DNA from: Glebionis coronaria
Lineage: Eukaryota > Streptophyta > Magnoliopsida > Asterales > Asteraceae
Direction: 5' to 3'
DNA length: 64,000 nt
NCBI GenBank assembly: GCA_025667525.1
Contig: CM046882.1
Span: 218,224,592-218,288,591, forward strand
Shown: one piece after another, positions 48,158 through 60,590 of the stretch
Layout: each line of letters starts with the position of its first letter
Numbering within the stretch: position 1 is the first letter of the stretch
The notes under the pieces: generated by a model
Databases searched by the model: none
Told to the model about the DNA's origin: nothing
The model's input: only the letters and a program-made list of their open reading frames with translations
Program-made: the position numbers and the translations under genes

Positions 48158-51112
48158 TTACAAACTTCCTGGCCAAAGTTGACTATGAATGAATCTTACC
48201 AAATCATAGGCAACAGGCTCCTTAGCATCCACAATTAAATCAGCTTGTGCCATCTTTTTCAAGGTCTCTTGCGTGAAAGGATAATAACGATTATTAAGCA
48301 AATAAACACTTACACCTTCCATGGCTACCTCATAAACACAAGAATTGGTAAACAGCATCTAATACAACATCTTTTCCCTATTCAATTCATCAAAGAAAGG
48401 ATCATTCAACTCATGCTCATACATCCTGTGCATGCTATCCCAAATTACCCAGTCTTTCTCTACACCATCCAAAGTAGGAGGATTTGCAGAAAATGTCCCT
48501 TTCAGAATCTTCCATAGATCATCTAAGTCTTCTCTATCCAGTATTTGAAATAACAGATCTAGGCATAGAAATGTTTGTGTTGTGTTATCAACCCTAGTAA
48601 GTTTCCACCAAGACATACCTTTATGCTCATGAACTGCATACTCTACTATGGTGTATTTCTTCCCAAACTCACTTGGTGCAATTTCATCATTCTCCTCCAA
48701 AATCAAATGTTGATCTATTTCTTCATTGGAAGGATGCTTAATTTCCTTGGTGACTATACCAATCTTTTCCATCCTCTTTAATCTTTTGGCTGCTATTTGT
48801 GAATTAAGAACAAACCTTTCACCTGCTAGAAAAATTGCACCTGCTTGGGATGATCCACTTGCTTGTTCTTTTGCCTTTCTTTTTCTAGCCTCTCTGGCTT
48901 TCTATACCATCTCCTCTTTCTTCCTCATATACTCAACATCTTCAGGAGTGTCTATACCAATGAGACCCTCAACATTTGTCTCCCTTAGTACTGGCCTGAC
49001 TTCCCTCTCTATCTCCTCAAAAGTCATATCCTTGAAGTAAGCATCAGTCTACCTCTTGAATCTTTTAAGCATAACCTTGTAATGTGCCAGCCTCCCCTTT
49101 TCAGACTTCAAGTATTTTTCTTTCTGAATCTGGCTTACTCTTCTTTCCAAGTATTCCTTTTGATAGTTGAAGATCAGAAGAGTCAGTTCATACCTTTCTT
49201 CCAAAGGAGCATTTACTAACTCCTTGTCCCATTGTTCCAGAAACTCCTTCACATGAGGTACCCTATCATCCAACTCTCTATGCATTATTTCAACGTGTTT
49301 GAGCATTTCTCTAGGCATCATTTGTACATGTTCCTTTTGTGAGAAATCTAGCTGTTTTACCTCCTTTATCCTTCTATGTTCTTGCATGTGTAGCTCTTCT
49401 TCATGTACTCATAGAGCTACCTGTTCTTCATGTTCTGATTGAGCCCTTAGTTGTTCAGGTGTTTTGTGCTTGTACTTCTTCTTGGGTTGCTCAATCATCT
49501 TCCCCTTTCCTTTGTCTTTTGGATCCACTGCTGGTTTTGCTTTGGGTGCAACCTCTCCAATCATTCACCCCTTCTGAGCTAGTTTCCTTTTCTTCTTCCT
49601 AGCAAATGTTTGAGTAATGTGTTTAGCAGGGGAAGGACTTACAGCAGGGGAGATAAATGATGGCATGGGAAACTTCTTTAGAAGCAGGGGCTTCTTCTTG
49701 ATTGCCCATATTCAACAAATCTTGGGCTACATATTCTGTGGCACTCCCCTTGTCACTCCCTTTTTCCTCACTAGTCACCTTCTCTTTTCCTAGATCCTGA
49801 CTACTAGGAAATCCATACCACTGAGTAGACTCATCTGTTTGAGGTACTTCCTCCCCTTTGGAAGCATCCTTATGTTTAGAAACAATTAGCTTTGGTCTTC
49901 TCCTCCCCTCAAGTGTGGCAAGTTTGTTCTCCAAATTATTAATAAGCAGACCTTGCTTTTTAACAGTTTGCACCAGTTGTGCATTTTGCTCTTTCAAGCT
50001 AATGCACATATTCGTCAATTCCATCATAAATAGTGGTTTTAGTATGCTCTCAACCCTAGGAGGAGATTGCTCTCCTCTTTGGGTATCACTGAATGAGAGA
50101 CAGGACTTACTTATGGTGTCATTATCCTGCTCATCCCTTGAGGATGAGACAGTAGTGGAAACCAAACCCCCAGTATGCTCCAACCTTTTGGAGACTATTC
50201 TCTCTGCTACTTATGAAGGTTCACCAGGCAAGGGAGACCTAGAAACCTGGTTTTGCTTCTCCTTACTTGTTGTGGGTTGGCAGGGGGAAGTTGGCTGGCA
50301 GGGGCATCAGCAAGAGTGATTTGGGCTGCTCTTGGTTTGGAAGCAGCTTCTCTTCTGATTTTGTTCATCATAGTTTGAGTAAGAGGTATGGCCCTGCCAA
50401 AAAATTGTGGGAATGGGCTGTAAGAGTGGTGAACAATTTGGTTATATGGGGGTTAGCTTCAAAATAATCCTTGTGACGAATTTTACCATGTTGCCTCATA
50501 TCCAACAAAACTTCTATAAACCTTGGATACATACAAAATTTTGAATTGCTTTTGACATTTGTTACCATACCTTCAAAAATCATTTGAGAAAAGCAATATT
50601 TTCGCCCTGTTGCTATGCAAATCAGAGCAGAAGCAACTTTCCTTCCAAATTCATTAAAATATGTAGTTTTAGATGATAAACATTGCAAAATAGTATGAAT
50701 CAAATACTTCCAATGGGGTGCAAACTGACCTTTTGAAAATTTACATTTTTGGTTATCAGAAATGTTGTACCCCAAATTTGTGAGACCCTCAAACATTTCA
50801 GCCTCTGGTAAGGTAACCACCCCATCCTCATCATCCAAGACTAATTTGTCTCAAATGGAGGCAACTATAACCACCTTGGGATGGCCATCAACCAGGATCT
50901 TAATTATTACCTCTCCATCCACTGTTTCAGTCGTGGCATTCGACAAAAACTGTTGGATGTGTGAGGTGTATATTCTAGGACTGATTACAAGAGCTAACCT
51001 TAAAATATCTAGATTTAAGGTAAGCAACAGCACCAGCGAATTCAGCAGGCTCCTTAGATAAAAGAGCAATTTGGTTATGGTTAGGAGCAATTTTGAGAGT
51101 CGTGGAAAACAT
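48158..51112 (-). pseudogene. Broken extra ORF (aORF) of Copia-R
   Basis: Starts at MFSTTLKIAPNHNQIALL (ATG at 51112 on the minus strand) and ends ...SQLWPGSL at 48158. Readable blocks: N-terminal domain 51112-50368 (FAPHWKYLIHTILQCLSSK, MIFEGM, MYPRFIEVLLD), a coiled-coil-like block 50183-49623 (LKEQNAQLVQTVKKQGLL), a charged helical block 49387-49049, and a C-terminal block 48772-48158 (LDREDLDDLWKILKGT). Blocks are separated by stops and at least one frameshift (near 51000). Each block has a counterpart in Copia-L at 893-3950 in the same order. About 985 codons if intact. No enzyme motif or clear membrane segment seen; function unknown. Confidence 0.7.
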
Positions 51113-51169
51113 GTTAAGAATTAAAAGGTTTAAATTTGTGAAAAAGTAGTGGGATTTGATCGACACAGA

Positions 51170-52270
51170 GTGTTAGGCCTGATGGTTAAGGGAATATAGT
51201 TTATATAGGAGAATTGAAGGACTATGATTGGACCAAATTATCAATTTGCAAAAAGATCAGAAATAAATCTTGTTAAGAAACTAACTTATTTGAAATAATA
51301 ATAAAAAGGTTACCAATCACCGAAGAAAGCGCCTTAAATATCTTTTGAAATAAATAAAATATTCCCTAACCAAAAAGTTAGCAAGCAGGCCCAACGGCTA
51401 TACACAGGGTAACAGTATTGTCGGTCAACGGTCAAACAGGGGAATGCTTTGCAAAGCAGGGGAAGGTTGTATTAGCAGTGGTATCAAAAATTAAAGCAGG
51501 GGAAACTTTCCTAAGAATATTAGGCTTAACCAGAATAGATCAATGCTAAACAGCTCTACTCTAATGCACACCCTTGTATAAACAAGTTAGATACATAGAG
51601 ACTCAAGAGTCCTCCATTCAACAAAGTTCCAAACAGAAAAAGTTAACATATAAGCAACCCTACACCTGGTCAACCGAATAAAATAAGCATACCCTAGACT
51701 CCATCCCTACCATTTCCTTTCTATGGTTAATTGGTCTTGGGAATATGCACTCAAAATCTTAGATTAGGCAGCAAGCTGCTCAATAAAGAATTTTGAGTAC
51801 ACATTACAGTGCCTCAAGGTTTCAGAACTCAAACAAGCTTTGCAGCAAGTCGTCATTGCCCCAAAACCCTACTCACCAATGGATATGATCTAGAATCATA
51901 TATGAGTATCCTAGGGATACCCTGAGTCTTAAAGGTGTGACCTAACCTCCCCTGAAACATAGAGCATATACCTGATTCTCACATAATATATTATGCTCCA
52001 TTAGTATCTCTTCATTGTTAGTCTAAAACCACATATAACCACTTAAAGAGAACAAACCCAACTAAGAGAAAAAATCTTAGCAGTGGAAATTGCCTTAGCA
52101 TGGGGATTAACCCCAGCAGGGGAAACTTTGTTCAAAAGTAGTGGAATGAAGAATAATGGAAAAAGTGACTAACACATGTACAACAACAGCCATAATACAA
52201 TCCTGAATACATAAGACAATTCAGACATCTAATTTTAGGAATTGATCATTCCAATACTTGCAATCAAGTA
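51170..52270 (-). other. Copia-R pol-to-extra-ORF spacer
   Basis: No ORF. It carries repeated AGCAGGGGA/AGCAGTGGA words on the plus strand at 51435, 51455, 51474, 51495, 52077, 52097 and 52115. It is homologous in position, and in short words such as GAGGCACTGTA (minus strand), to 1-892. Confidence 0.5.
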
Positions 52271-52933
52271 TTAAAACATCCCTATGTCAAAAGCTTTTGT
52301 CAAAAGATCAGCAACATTAAGTTTTGTGTTAATTGCCTCTGGGACAATTAATCCTTTTTCAAAACAATCTCTAATGCAATGATGTCTGATTTCAATATGT
52401 TTAATCTTGGTATGAAAAACAGGATTTTTAATTATGCAAATAGTGTTGTTATTGTCAATGAATATCTTGGTTTTAAGAAAATTGTACCCATAATCAAGCA
52501 GCTGGTTCTGAATCCAAAGAACTTGTCCACAGCATGCAGTAGCTGCTACATATTCAGCTTCAGTTGTGGAAGTGGCCAGAATAGTCTGCTTTTTACATTG
52601 CCAAGATATAAGCCTGCTTCCCAAAAACTGACATCTACTTGTTGTAGACTTCCTATCATTGTTGTCACCAGCATAGTCACAATCTGAATAGGACACTAGC
52701 TCAAATGGTGATTCCTTGGGATACCAAAGTCCTAAAGTTGGATGACACTTCAGATACCTAAAGATTCTCTTCATAGTAAACAGATGACACTCTCTGGGTG
52801 TCACTTGGTATCTTGCACATAAGCAGACTACAAACATGATGTCAGGTCTTGAAGCTGTAAGGTACATGAGAGATCCAATCATGGACCTATAGTTCCTGAC
52901 ATCAATAGGCTTCCCTGGGCCATATTTCCCCAA
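52271..52933 (-). pseudogene. Copia-R RNase H region of pol
   Basis: An open stretch of 220 codons with the copia RNase H hallmarks: SRPDIMFVVCLCARYQVTP, YSDCDYAGDNNDRKSTT, STTEAEYVAATACC and the terminal NVADLLTKAFD. This is the C-terminal end of pol. It degrades the RNA of the RNA/DNA hybrid during reverse transcription. The block itself is uninterrupted, but it is cut off from RT by stops in 52934-53046. Confidence 0.85.
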
Positions 52934-53046
52934 GGATTCTCCTTATCCATGGGAGTGGAGACTTTCTTTCATTCACACATTCTAAACTTCTTCACAATTT
53001 CAACAACATACTTGTCTTATGAGATAAAGATCCCATCTTCCCTCTG

Positions 53047-53433
53047 CTAAACTTGTAACCCCAGAAAGAAGTTGAGTTTACCCATTGCACTCATTTGGAA
53101 TTTATCTTGCATCAACTTGGCAAACTCTTTGCTAAGCAAAGAGTTTGTGGATCCAAAGATGATGTCATCCACATATACTTGCACCAAAAGGAAGTCACCC
53201 TTCGATTTCTTGATAAATAGGGTCTGGTTAATTTTCCCCCTGTTGAAGCCATTATCCAACAGGTATTTAGAGAGAGTTCCATACCAGGCCTTAGGAGCTT
53301 GATGAAGCCCATACATAGCCTTCTTCACCTTGTAAACCTTGTCTGGGTGTTCTGGATCTTCAAACCCTGAAGGTTGCATCACATAGACTTCTTCATCAAT
53401 GGTGCCATACAAGAAGGCACTCTTAACATCCAT
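53047..53433 (-). pseudogene. Copia-R reverse transcriptase core
   Basis: 128 open codons with [35 protein letters not shown] and the catalytic [11 protein letters not shown]: the palm motifs of a copia-type RT, with the catalytic Asp pair present. Stops lie on both sides (one just upstream of MDVKSAF), so no complete RT can be made. Confidence 0.85.
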
Positions 53434-53694
53434 TTGATATACTTAGAAGTCCATGAATGAATCATAGGCCAAAACCAATCTGATGGCTTTAGTTCTGGCA
53501 ATTGGAGCAAAGACCTCATCATAATCAATACCTTCTTCCTAAGTATATCCGTGTGCTACCAGTCTTGCTTTGTTTCTGACCACAATACCCCTCTCATCCT
53601 TTTTGTTCTTGAGCACCCATTTTGTCCCAATGGGTCTTTCCTATTTTGGACAATCTACCAGAATCCATACTTCTTGGATATCGAATTGCAAGAG

Positions 53695-54342
53695 TTATTC
53701 TTGTATAGCTTCAACCCAGCTTGGATCATTGAGAGCTTGAAAAATCTTCTTTGGCTCTTCTTGTGACAAAATGGCAGTAAATAGACAACATTGCATATTG
53801 TCATGATTGAACTTCATAGTGATATTGGCAATGAAGCTATGTTCCTTTGCTAAATACCTTGTTTGTCTGGGAGTATGAAGATCACATATGATATGAGATT
53901 TGGGGTGATCTTTATTGATTCTGTAGGTAGGTTGCATGCTCATGATCACTTCAGTTTCATCATTTCCCAAATCAAGATCTCTTGTGTTATCTTGATTGGG
54001 AAAGAAATCCTCAAAAGAGCTTCCAAATGATACTGCATGGCTGAGGGATGGATGCTGGTGAGCTGAATGCAGCTCTGAATAACTTGGACCTCCATGCCTA
54101 ATGATTCTGCTTCCACTGCTTGATAAAGTAATTGTTGAGGATGTAGAAATGAGTAGGGATTCTCTTTCTTCATCATTAACATCATTTACAACTGGTTCTT
54201 TAGCATCAAGGGAAACATTTGGTCCAGTAGGGTAATCCAGGATTCTACTGCTTTCAGCCATTCCACTATTTTTAGGATTTGACTTATCCGGGGAAGAGAT
54301 TGGCTGCTCCTTCCTTTGAGAGATGTCATCTTCTTCATCCAT
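53695..54342 (-). pseudogene. Copia-R integrase-to-RT linker and RT start
   Basis: 215 open codons, acidic and Ser-rich at first (MDEEDDISQRKEQPISSPDK), ending with the start of the RT domain (FQALNDPSWVEAIQE), a highly conserved copia phrase. 53434-53694 continues RT but is broken. Confidence 0.75.
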
Positions 54343-54474
54343 TTCTGTAGTAGCATCATCAATGGGAAACTATGAGGGTACAGTCGTGTACCTCATTGGT
54401 GGCTTCTCCAAAGCAGTTGGTTCTTTTGTACCTAAAATGTTAGTATTCTCCAAAGCAACAGGCACATAATTCAT

Positions 54475-55266
54475 TTATTTAGAAAGTACTTCAATGTCAA
54501 AGAACCAATCAGGACCTGTTTGTACATCTTCAGGCTTGTATTTAAGAAAATCTACATGGAGATTTTCTGTCACTTTGCTTGTCTTCTTGTTGAAGACCCT
54601 ATATCCTTTGCTGTTCAATGAGTAACCTATAAAATACCCATCATCCCCCTTTTCAGTGAATTTACCTAAATTGTCAATAGTGTTCAAAATGATCACATGA
54701 CATCTAAATGGTCTGAAAAGGTCAATCAAAGGGGGTTTGCCATTAAACAGTTGATAAGGGGTCTTGTTGTGTGCCTTTACCACCAAGGCCCTGTTTTGAA
54801 CATAACAAGCAGTGGCTACAGCTTCAGCCTAAAAGATAACTAGAAGCTTGGAATCAAGCAACATGGTCCTTGCAGCTTCAATAAGTGTCCTATTTCTCAT
54901 TTCTACAACTCCATTTTTTTGAGGTGTCTTGGCTATGCTGTATTCCCTCCTTATGCCTTTGTTTGTGCAGAAAGTGTCTAGCTCCTTGTTTCTGAACTCA
55001 CCACCATTTTCTTATCTAATGTTCACCACCTTCATGCTTTTGGAAAGTTCAATCTAATTAATGAAGTCTTTTAGTACACCTGTTGTGTCACTCTTTTCAA
55101 ACAGAAGGAAAGTCCATGGGAACCTAGAAAAATCATCAGTAATCACTAGGCAGTACCATTTCTTCTTTATGCTTGCCACATAAGTGGGACCAAAAAGGTC
55201 CATATGCAACAATTCCAATGGCTTGGTGGTGGATTGTCATGTTTTTTACTTGCAAGAGGCTTTGTG
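54475..55266 (-). pseudogene. Copia-R integrase core and C-terminal part
   Basis: The C-terminal part is open at 54475-54786 (HNKTPYQLFNGKPP, GYSLNSKGYRVFN). The core upstream has stops. Around 54990-55020 the NGGEFRNKE phrase is readable, but the codon pair that normally gives Ser-Asp before NGG reads stop-Glu, so the second catalytic Asp of the D,D-E triad is lost. A Trp in the FWAEA phrase is also a TAG stop (near 54830). Confidence 0.75.
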
Positions 55267-55979
55267 TTACTTTTCTTTCAAGCAGGCAACACAAGTATGA
55301 TCATTGGCAAAGGTCTTGGAAGGAAGACCATGAACAAGATTGAACTTTAACAGCTTTTTCATGTTCTTGAAGTTAAGATGACTAAGTCTTCTATGCATAT
55401 TCTTGCATTCATCAACTAATGCTTTGGCAATGAAATAGTTCTCATTGTCTTGAAGAGTGATGTCCTTTAAATCAATAGTGTACATGTTCTTTTGTCTTGG
55501 GGTTCTGATCATAATAGGAGTGTTGGTGGTAAAACAAACTCCTTTCCCAACACCAGACACTCAGTATCAGTGAAGATGACAAAATTCTTGTTGTCAGTCA
55601 CCTCAGACACACTAAAGAGACTGTACTTTAGCTCTTTCACCAAGTAGACATTATCAAAGGTCATTCCATTAGTAACAATGGTTCCTTTCCCTGTAATTGT
55701 CCCATGCCCATATCCAAATGAGACACCATCACTGTCATGCAGAGGAACAAAATTTGACAGATAAGATTTATGCCCAGTCATGCTTCTTGAACATCCACTA
55801 TCCCAATAGGCTTTATCATTCCTGGTCTGCTTTATCACCTACAAAAAGAAAAACAATTTTGTTTCTCTTGGGTACCCAAGCCATTACTGACTTGGATCGA
55901 CCTCGTGTATCAATGTAAGATAATTTGTCAAAGACTAGAGATACACCATTGGATTGAGTACCCCTTTTGGGTACCGAAA
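55267..55979 (-). pseudogene. Copia-R gag tail, protease and GAG-pre-integrase
   Basis: The protease active-site phrase WDSGCSRSMTGH is at about 55770-55805. The GAG-pre-integrase zinc-binding part MHRRLSHLNFKNMKKLLKF...CVACLKEK is at 55267-55435. The two overlap in different frames (55509-55838 and 55267-55560), so a frameshift lies near 55530. Before the protease, the WVPK phrase typical of the gag-pol border is readable at about 55870, behind a TAG stop (55839-55841). Gag proper is beyond the Tekay insertion at 55981. Confidence 0.75.
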
Positions 55980-55980
55980 C

Positions 55981-58331
55981 TGTGACAATCCGTCAAATTA
56001 TGGTCGATATTGTATTCTCAAGTATTAGTTAAAAACAATATTTAAATGTTATATTATGAACTCACTCATTTTTGGGAAGATATCTAAGTTTACATCTTAA
56101 AGTAGCATCGACTACGTCTAAACCGGAGGACTCTACGTTGCGTGCTTACGTTTACATACATCGTTTTATGGTGACAATCCAACATTTCAGGAAATAAAAT
56201 TTATCCTTGAATTTTATTTTGGAATTTTAATTTGTGTTGGTTCATAAACTCACAAATTTACGAGAAGAAATTAGGACTTACGTGCATAATTTAACGTCTT
56301 TTACGACTAAACCGGAAACCTTAGGTTTACGTATTTACGTTTTTGAAATCCGTTTTTTATGACACAATCTTTATTAGATTCGTTTTGTGTCGTTGATTCA
56401 TAATTTATAAAAATGTTTTTCATAAAACGACCAGAGGGCACGCAAATCCAGGAAACTAGAATCAAGGTATACCCGTAAATAAAAGGGGATGAGACAAGTT
56501 ACCTCTTGTCCCATCCCCACTAAATAAACTGGAAAGCTTCACCAACACACTTTGAGGTGTCAACTTTATATCAAAACTAAGACACTTGTCTTAGTTTTGC
56601 ACCAAAACCATGTATACATCAAAACTAGCAACATAGACCACTTCTCTCATAAATTAACATGAAAACCACTCCATTTTTCTCTCTACTCTCTCTCTTTTTC
56701 CGTCCACTATACCACCACCACCACCATTTCCATCAAAAAACTCAACCATAAATCTTATGTATATGTTACATATGATGAAAGCCTTTTGAAGATATGAAGA
56801 TTGGAGGTGATATTAACCTATGAAAAGGAGTTTTCATGAGGTTCAAGGGCTGATTTCATTTAGGTGTTCATCCATTTGAAGGATCCAAGAAGTTGTCTTG
56901 CTAAATTTGAAGATTTGATAACAAGAACCAAGCCTTGTTCATCAAAATCTCATCTTTTCATCATCTTGATTGGTATAGGGATCAATCTCTTCCTATCATC
57001 TTGTTATTTTGTAAATGTAATTATGTATTTTCCTTCTAAATGTATATGTATATGATGATCAAAGTATTATGTGGGGATCTTGTGTTGATAACTTTGGATA
57101 AAATGATTAAAACCTACATATAAAGATGTTAAAATCTTGACTAAATTTTAGGTTGTATAAAACAGTAAGGAACCATATGATAACTTGATGAAATAACTTG
57201 TATTATTGAATATATAGTAAGGTATATGACTTTTACATATGTAAGAGTTGACCACTCAATGGAATCAATAAAATAAGCAAGATATGATCAAAATACTATT
57301 AAGGTTCAAATCTGTATAGTCTGGTTTGGAAGAATTATTAGGGACACTTAGAGGATGATTGAGCAGTGGCTAAACTGGAGTTAATTGTAGCACATATTAT
57401 GTAGTTTGTTCTGCCCAAAATTGAGCTTCTATCTCCTTGTAGAACTCAAGATATGGTAAAAATGGTGAAAGTGAGTTTCATAATCAGATTTGGAAAATAA
57501 AAGTATATATTATAATATAAGCACTAAAGTAATACTAATATAAAATACATACCTAAAACCTACTAACTTATGATAATACTTATAAAAATAAGCTATATAC
57601 TTTGATAAATAAGTGTGACATTTTATAAAATTGCAAATTGATATGTTTTATAAGTTATAAAACTATATATATAAGTTTACTTTTTTTCATCTAAAACCGA
57701 AAGATTAACGTTTTCGTCAATTAAAACATAGACGGTCGGACACGTCTAATGTAAACTTTTTATAACTCATCTACTGATATGTAAGTAAATTTAACAAGTG
57801 AAAACCGATAAAACCCGAACTTTATAACTTATGGACATTAACGTGCCAAAGTAGCCTTATTGGACTATTAGCACCAACTTGATTGGCTAAACACTAATGG
57901 ACTTACATATGGGCTTAACCCACTTGGGTCCAACATATGAGTATAGGCCTGGTCTTAAAAATATAAATGGACTAATAAAATTATATTGGACATTAATGGG
58001 CTTATTGGGCCTTAATATATAAATAAGTGAAACTAGTGTAACTAGTCAAAAATTTGACTAACACATAACACTATAATGTGTATGAAGATATAAAATCCCA
58101 CTTGATCATCATCATACTTATAATATCATCATATATACATAGCCATTGTTTTTATTACTTCATTGGACAAGAGTCTAATACGAGTATTATTTGTCTAGGT
58201 TTATGTGATTGAAGCACGTACCGTACATCCAAATCGCCGATAATCGCTTTTCCCAACCAACGGGAGTTCATAGCCTCGCACTCTTTTAAATGTTTTTATG
58301 AAATGTTTTATAAATCCGCGAGAGAGATAAC
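55981..58331 (+). repeat. Partial LTR of Tekay-2, inserted in Copia-R
   Basis: Starts TGTGACAATCCGTCAA and follows the solo LTR (44331 onward) collinearly to CCGCGAGAGAGATAAC at 58331, which matches CCGCGAGGGTGATAAC at about 46685-46701. There the Athila-2 LTR begins. The left flank is GAAAC (55976-55980). The remaining roughly 1 kb of LTR and any partner LTR must lie beyond Athila-2, outside the window. Confidence 0.8.
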
Positions 58332-59485
58332 TAATAAGTGTGTAAACACTAATCCTTTTGCCACTAAAATCAAGGAAAAACAAGACCTAATCATGTGTTT
58401 AATATCGTAAATGTCGGAATTACGCGTGGTTTTGTGTTTTGTGTGTTAAATAGGTACAAATGATCAAAAGGAGAGAAAACACGGGATTTCACGGTCAAAT
58501 GTCGAAGAAAAGTCAAGAAAGAGTCAAGACAAAAGTCAAAAGATCAAAAGTGTGCCGATGATCACGAAAACCGGTTAAACCGACATGAGTTTGAAGGAAA
58601 TGAATAAGAAAGCTGAAGTCAAGCTCGCTTTTAGCGGATTTAATATTTTTGGAGATAATCGTGCCAAGTGGGTCCCACAATGGATCTATTGGGCTTAAAA
58701 GCCCAATAGCTAAACCAAGTAATTTGATAAAGCCCTAATGGCCCAATATTGTTTAACGGATGAAGTAATATACAAATGGGCCAAGCCTATTTCAAAAGCA
58801 AAAGAATGAATAAAGGGTGAATTGGGTTTTAAGCCCATGAGATAAAACGCATGATTTTTTGGCAAAGTTCATCAAAATTCGGTCAATTCCTCATAAACAT
58901 TCTATTCCCCCAGTTAACACAAGTTAAATAAACATTCATTCCCCACATGATTTACTCGCTAAACCGTTCCACCTTGTCACCTACACGTGTCTCCCCACTT
59001 TACCCAACACCCAAATAAATAATAAACATTTACCCTTCCCTTATTATTGTTTCGTTACAAACAATACGCACAGTTTTACTGTGCATCTTCCTCTGCCAAA
59101 AGAAACGCACCTCCTCCCCTCAAACCCTAATTTTTACTCACTAAAAATTAACTCACCCAAAAAGAGGGCTTTTACCCTTATTGGGTAATTAACACCCAAA
59201 CAAATAAAACCCCCAAGAAAATCGCACCATCCACTCAATCCTACGTGACCTATTCTTCAATTTTGATTGGAGGAAACACTCCTCCATATCCAATCCAACC
59301 TATTACATCTTGCCACCTCACCTTGCAACAAACACAACTAACACACATCTTGCCACGAGGGCAATCCGTGACTACAAGGGTGATTCTTGGCCATTGATCA
59401 AGAGAATAGAGAAGAATGAAGAAATCAACAGAGCAAAATGCATGCTTACAAAGGAAGCTAAGATTAGGGTTTTGAGGGTTTTCTC

Positions 59486-59496
59486 CTATAAAAACC
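59486..59496 (+). promoter_or_regulatory. TATA box of the Athila-2 LTR
   Basis: CCTATAAAAAC, preceded by a GGGTTTTGAGGG stretch; a plausible U3/R border about 1.15 kb into the LTR. Confidence 0.5.
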
Positions 59497-60590
59497 CCCA
59501 TATTTCACATGTAATGGTGACTTTTTCTTTATTTTTTTATTTTCAGTAAAAATAGATTAATAGTTTAAATCTTGTAATTTCTTTTTTTTCCAGTAATTGT
59601 AAGTTTGATTCAAATTAATGAAAAGTTTATTTCGTTTTAAATTTTGTCTCATGTTCAATTTCCAGTTACTATTTATCTGTTTATAAATTTATTACTGTTC
59701 TCGTTAATATAAAAAAAAAGAAATAAAGAAATTGATAATAATATTTCCCCTACTGGGAAATATTAAAAAAAGGTTAGTGTTACTGTTTCGAGACGAAGGG
59801 GATTAGCTTGTTGATGATTCGGTGTAAATCGAAGGTTGTGTTTGTTTGATTCATTACATAGGGGGTACAGCGCCTTTCCTACTTCTCAAAGGACTCCTCC
59901 AATTGGTTTGATTTTTCTTTTAAATTTTATGTTAAGTTTTATGATTATCTGTTTAGATTGATTTGATATTCGGTTTTAGGAATTGGTTATAATCTGCTTG
60001 GTGATAGTAGTGTTTGACTGTTTATTATTATTCTCAGTTTAAATACTAGTTTGAATTTACTTGTTATTTGGTTAAAGGATTTGGTATTTTCTGATTAAGT
60101 TTGGTTCGAATACAATATCTATTTATGATTTTGTTATTGTGGAATATATGGTTGTGTATGGATATCTGCTTAATTTTAGTCACTGATTTTTGTCAGGTAT
60201 AAGTTCTGAAATAACTTGGCAGTTTATTTTAGTTGGTTCCTTTGGATTTGTTCTTAGCTTATTTGAAATTAGATTTGAATACTTGTTTTGTTTATTCAGT
60301 TATTGGATTTTTTTTCTTTTATTTGCTTATTATAAGTGTTCGTTTGTTTTGATTGGACGTTGGATTCATTTAGCTTGTTATATTTTTACTGCTTATTCTG
60401 TTCAGTTTCGTGCTGCTTATTTATCCTAGTTTTAATCTGGCTTATTTGATTCCTGCTTATTTGTATCAGCTTATTGTTTGATTGGTTGTGTTGCTTATTG
60501 TTTACTGCTTAAACTTAGACTCAATTAGTCTGAGTTTCATTGTCATAATAAAAGTTCAAAAAAGTTCAAAATTATTAACAATATTTTAGG

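Larger units (their letters stand above)
44266..55980 (-). mobile_element. Copia-R: minus-strand SIRE-like copia, 5' part cut off
   Basis: From right to left: gag tail, protease, integrase, RT, RNase H, spacer, extra ORF, PPT (48090-48100) and 3' LTR (48089 down to 44266, interrupted by a solo LTR). The 5' part is separated by a Tekay insertion at 55981. The left target duplication would be AATAA at 44261-44265; its partner is outside the window. All coding parts are broken. It is the same lineage as Copia-L by gene order, PPT, TATA box and extra ORF. Confidence 0.8.

Noticed and set aside
47844..49602. Plus-strand ORFs at 47844-48101, 48245-48517, 48726-49040 and 49339-49602.
   Set aside because: They are antisense readings of the Copia-R LTR and extra ORF, whose minus-strand product has a homologue in Copia-L.
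44331..58331. The LTRs at 44331 and 55981 as the two ends of one long gypsy element around a copia.
   Set aside because: The first has its own TGAAT duplication on both sides, so it is solo. The two differ by more than 10% in the first 200 bp, and the DNA between them is copia from edge to edge.
59250..60429. Short ORFs at 59250-59501, 59310-59549 and 60190-60429 as host genes.
   Set aside because: They lie within the Athila-2 LTR, overlap on opposite strands or are low-complexity hydrophobic readings, and show no family motif.
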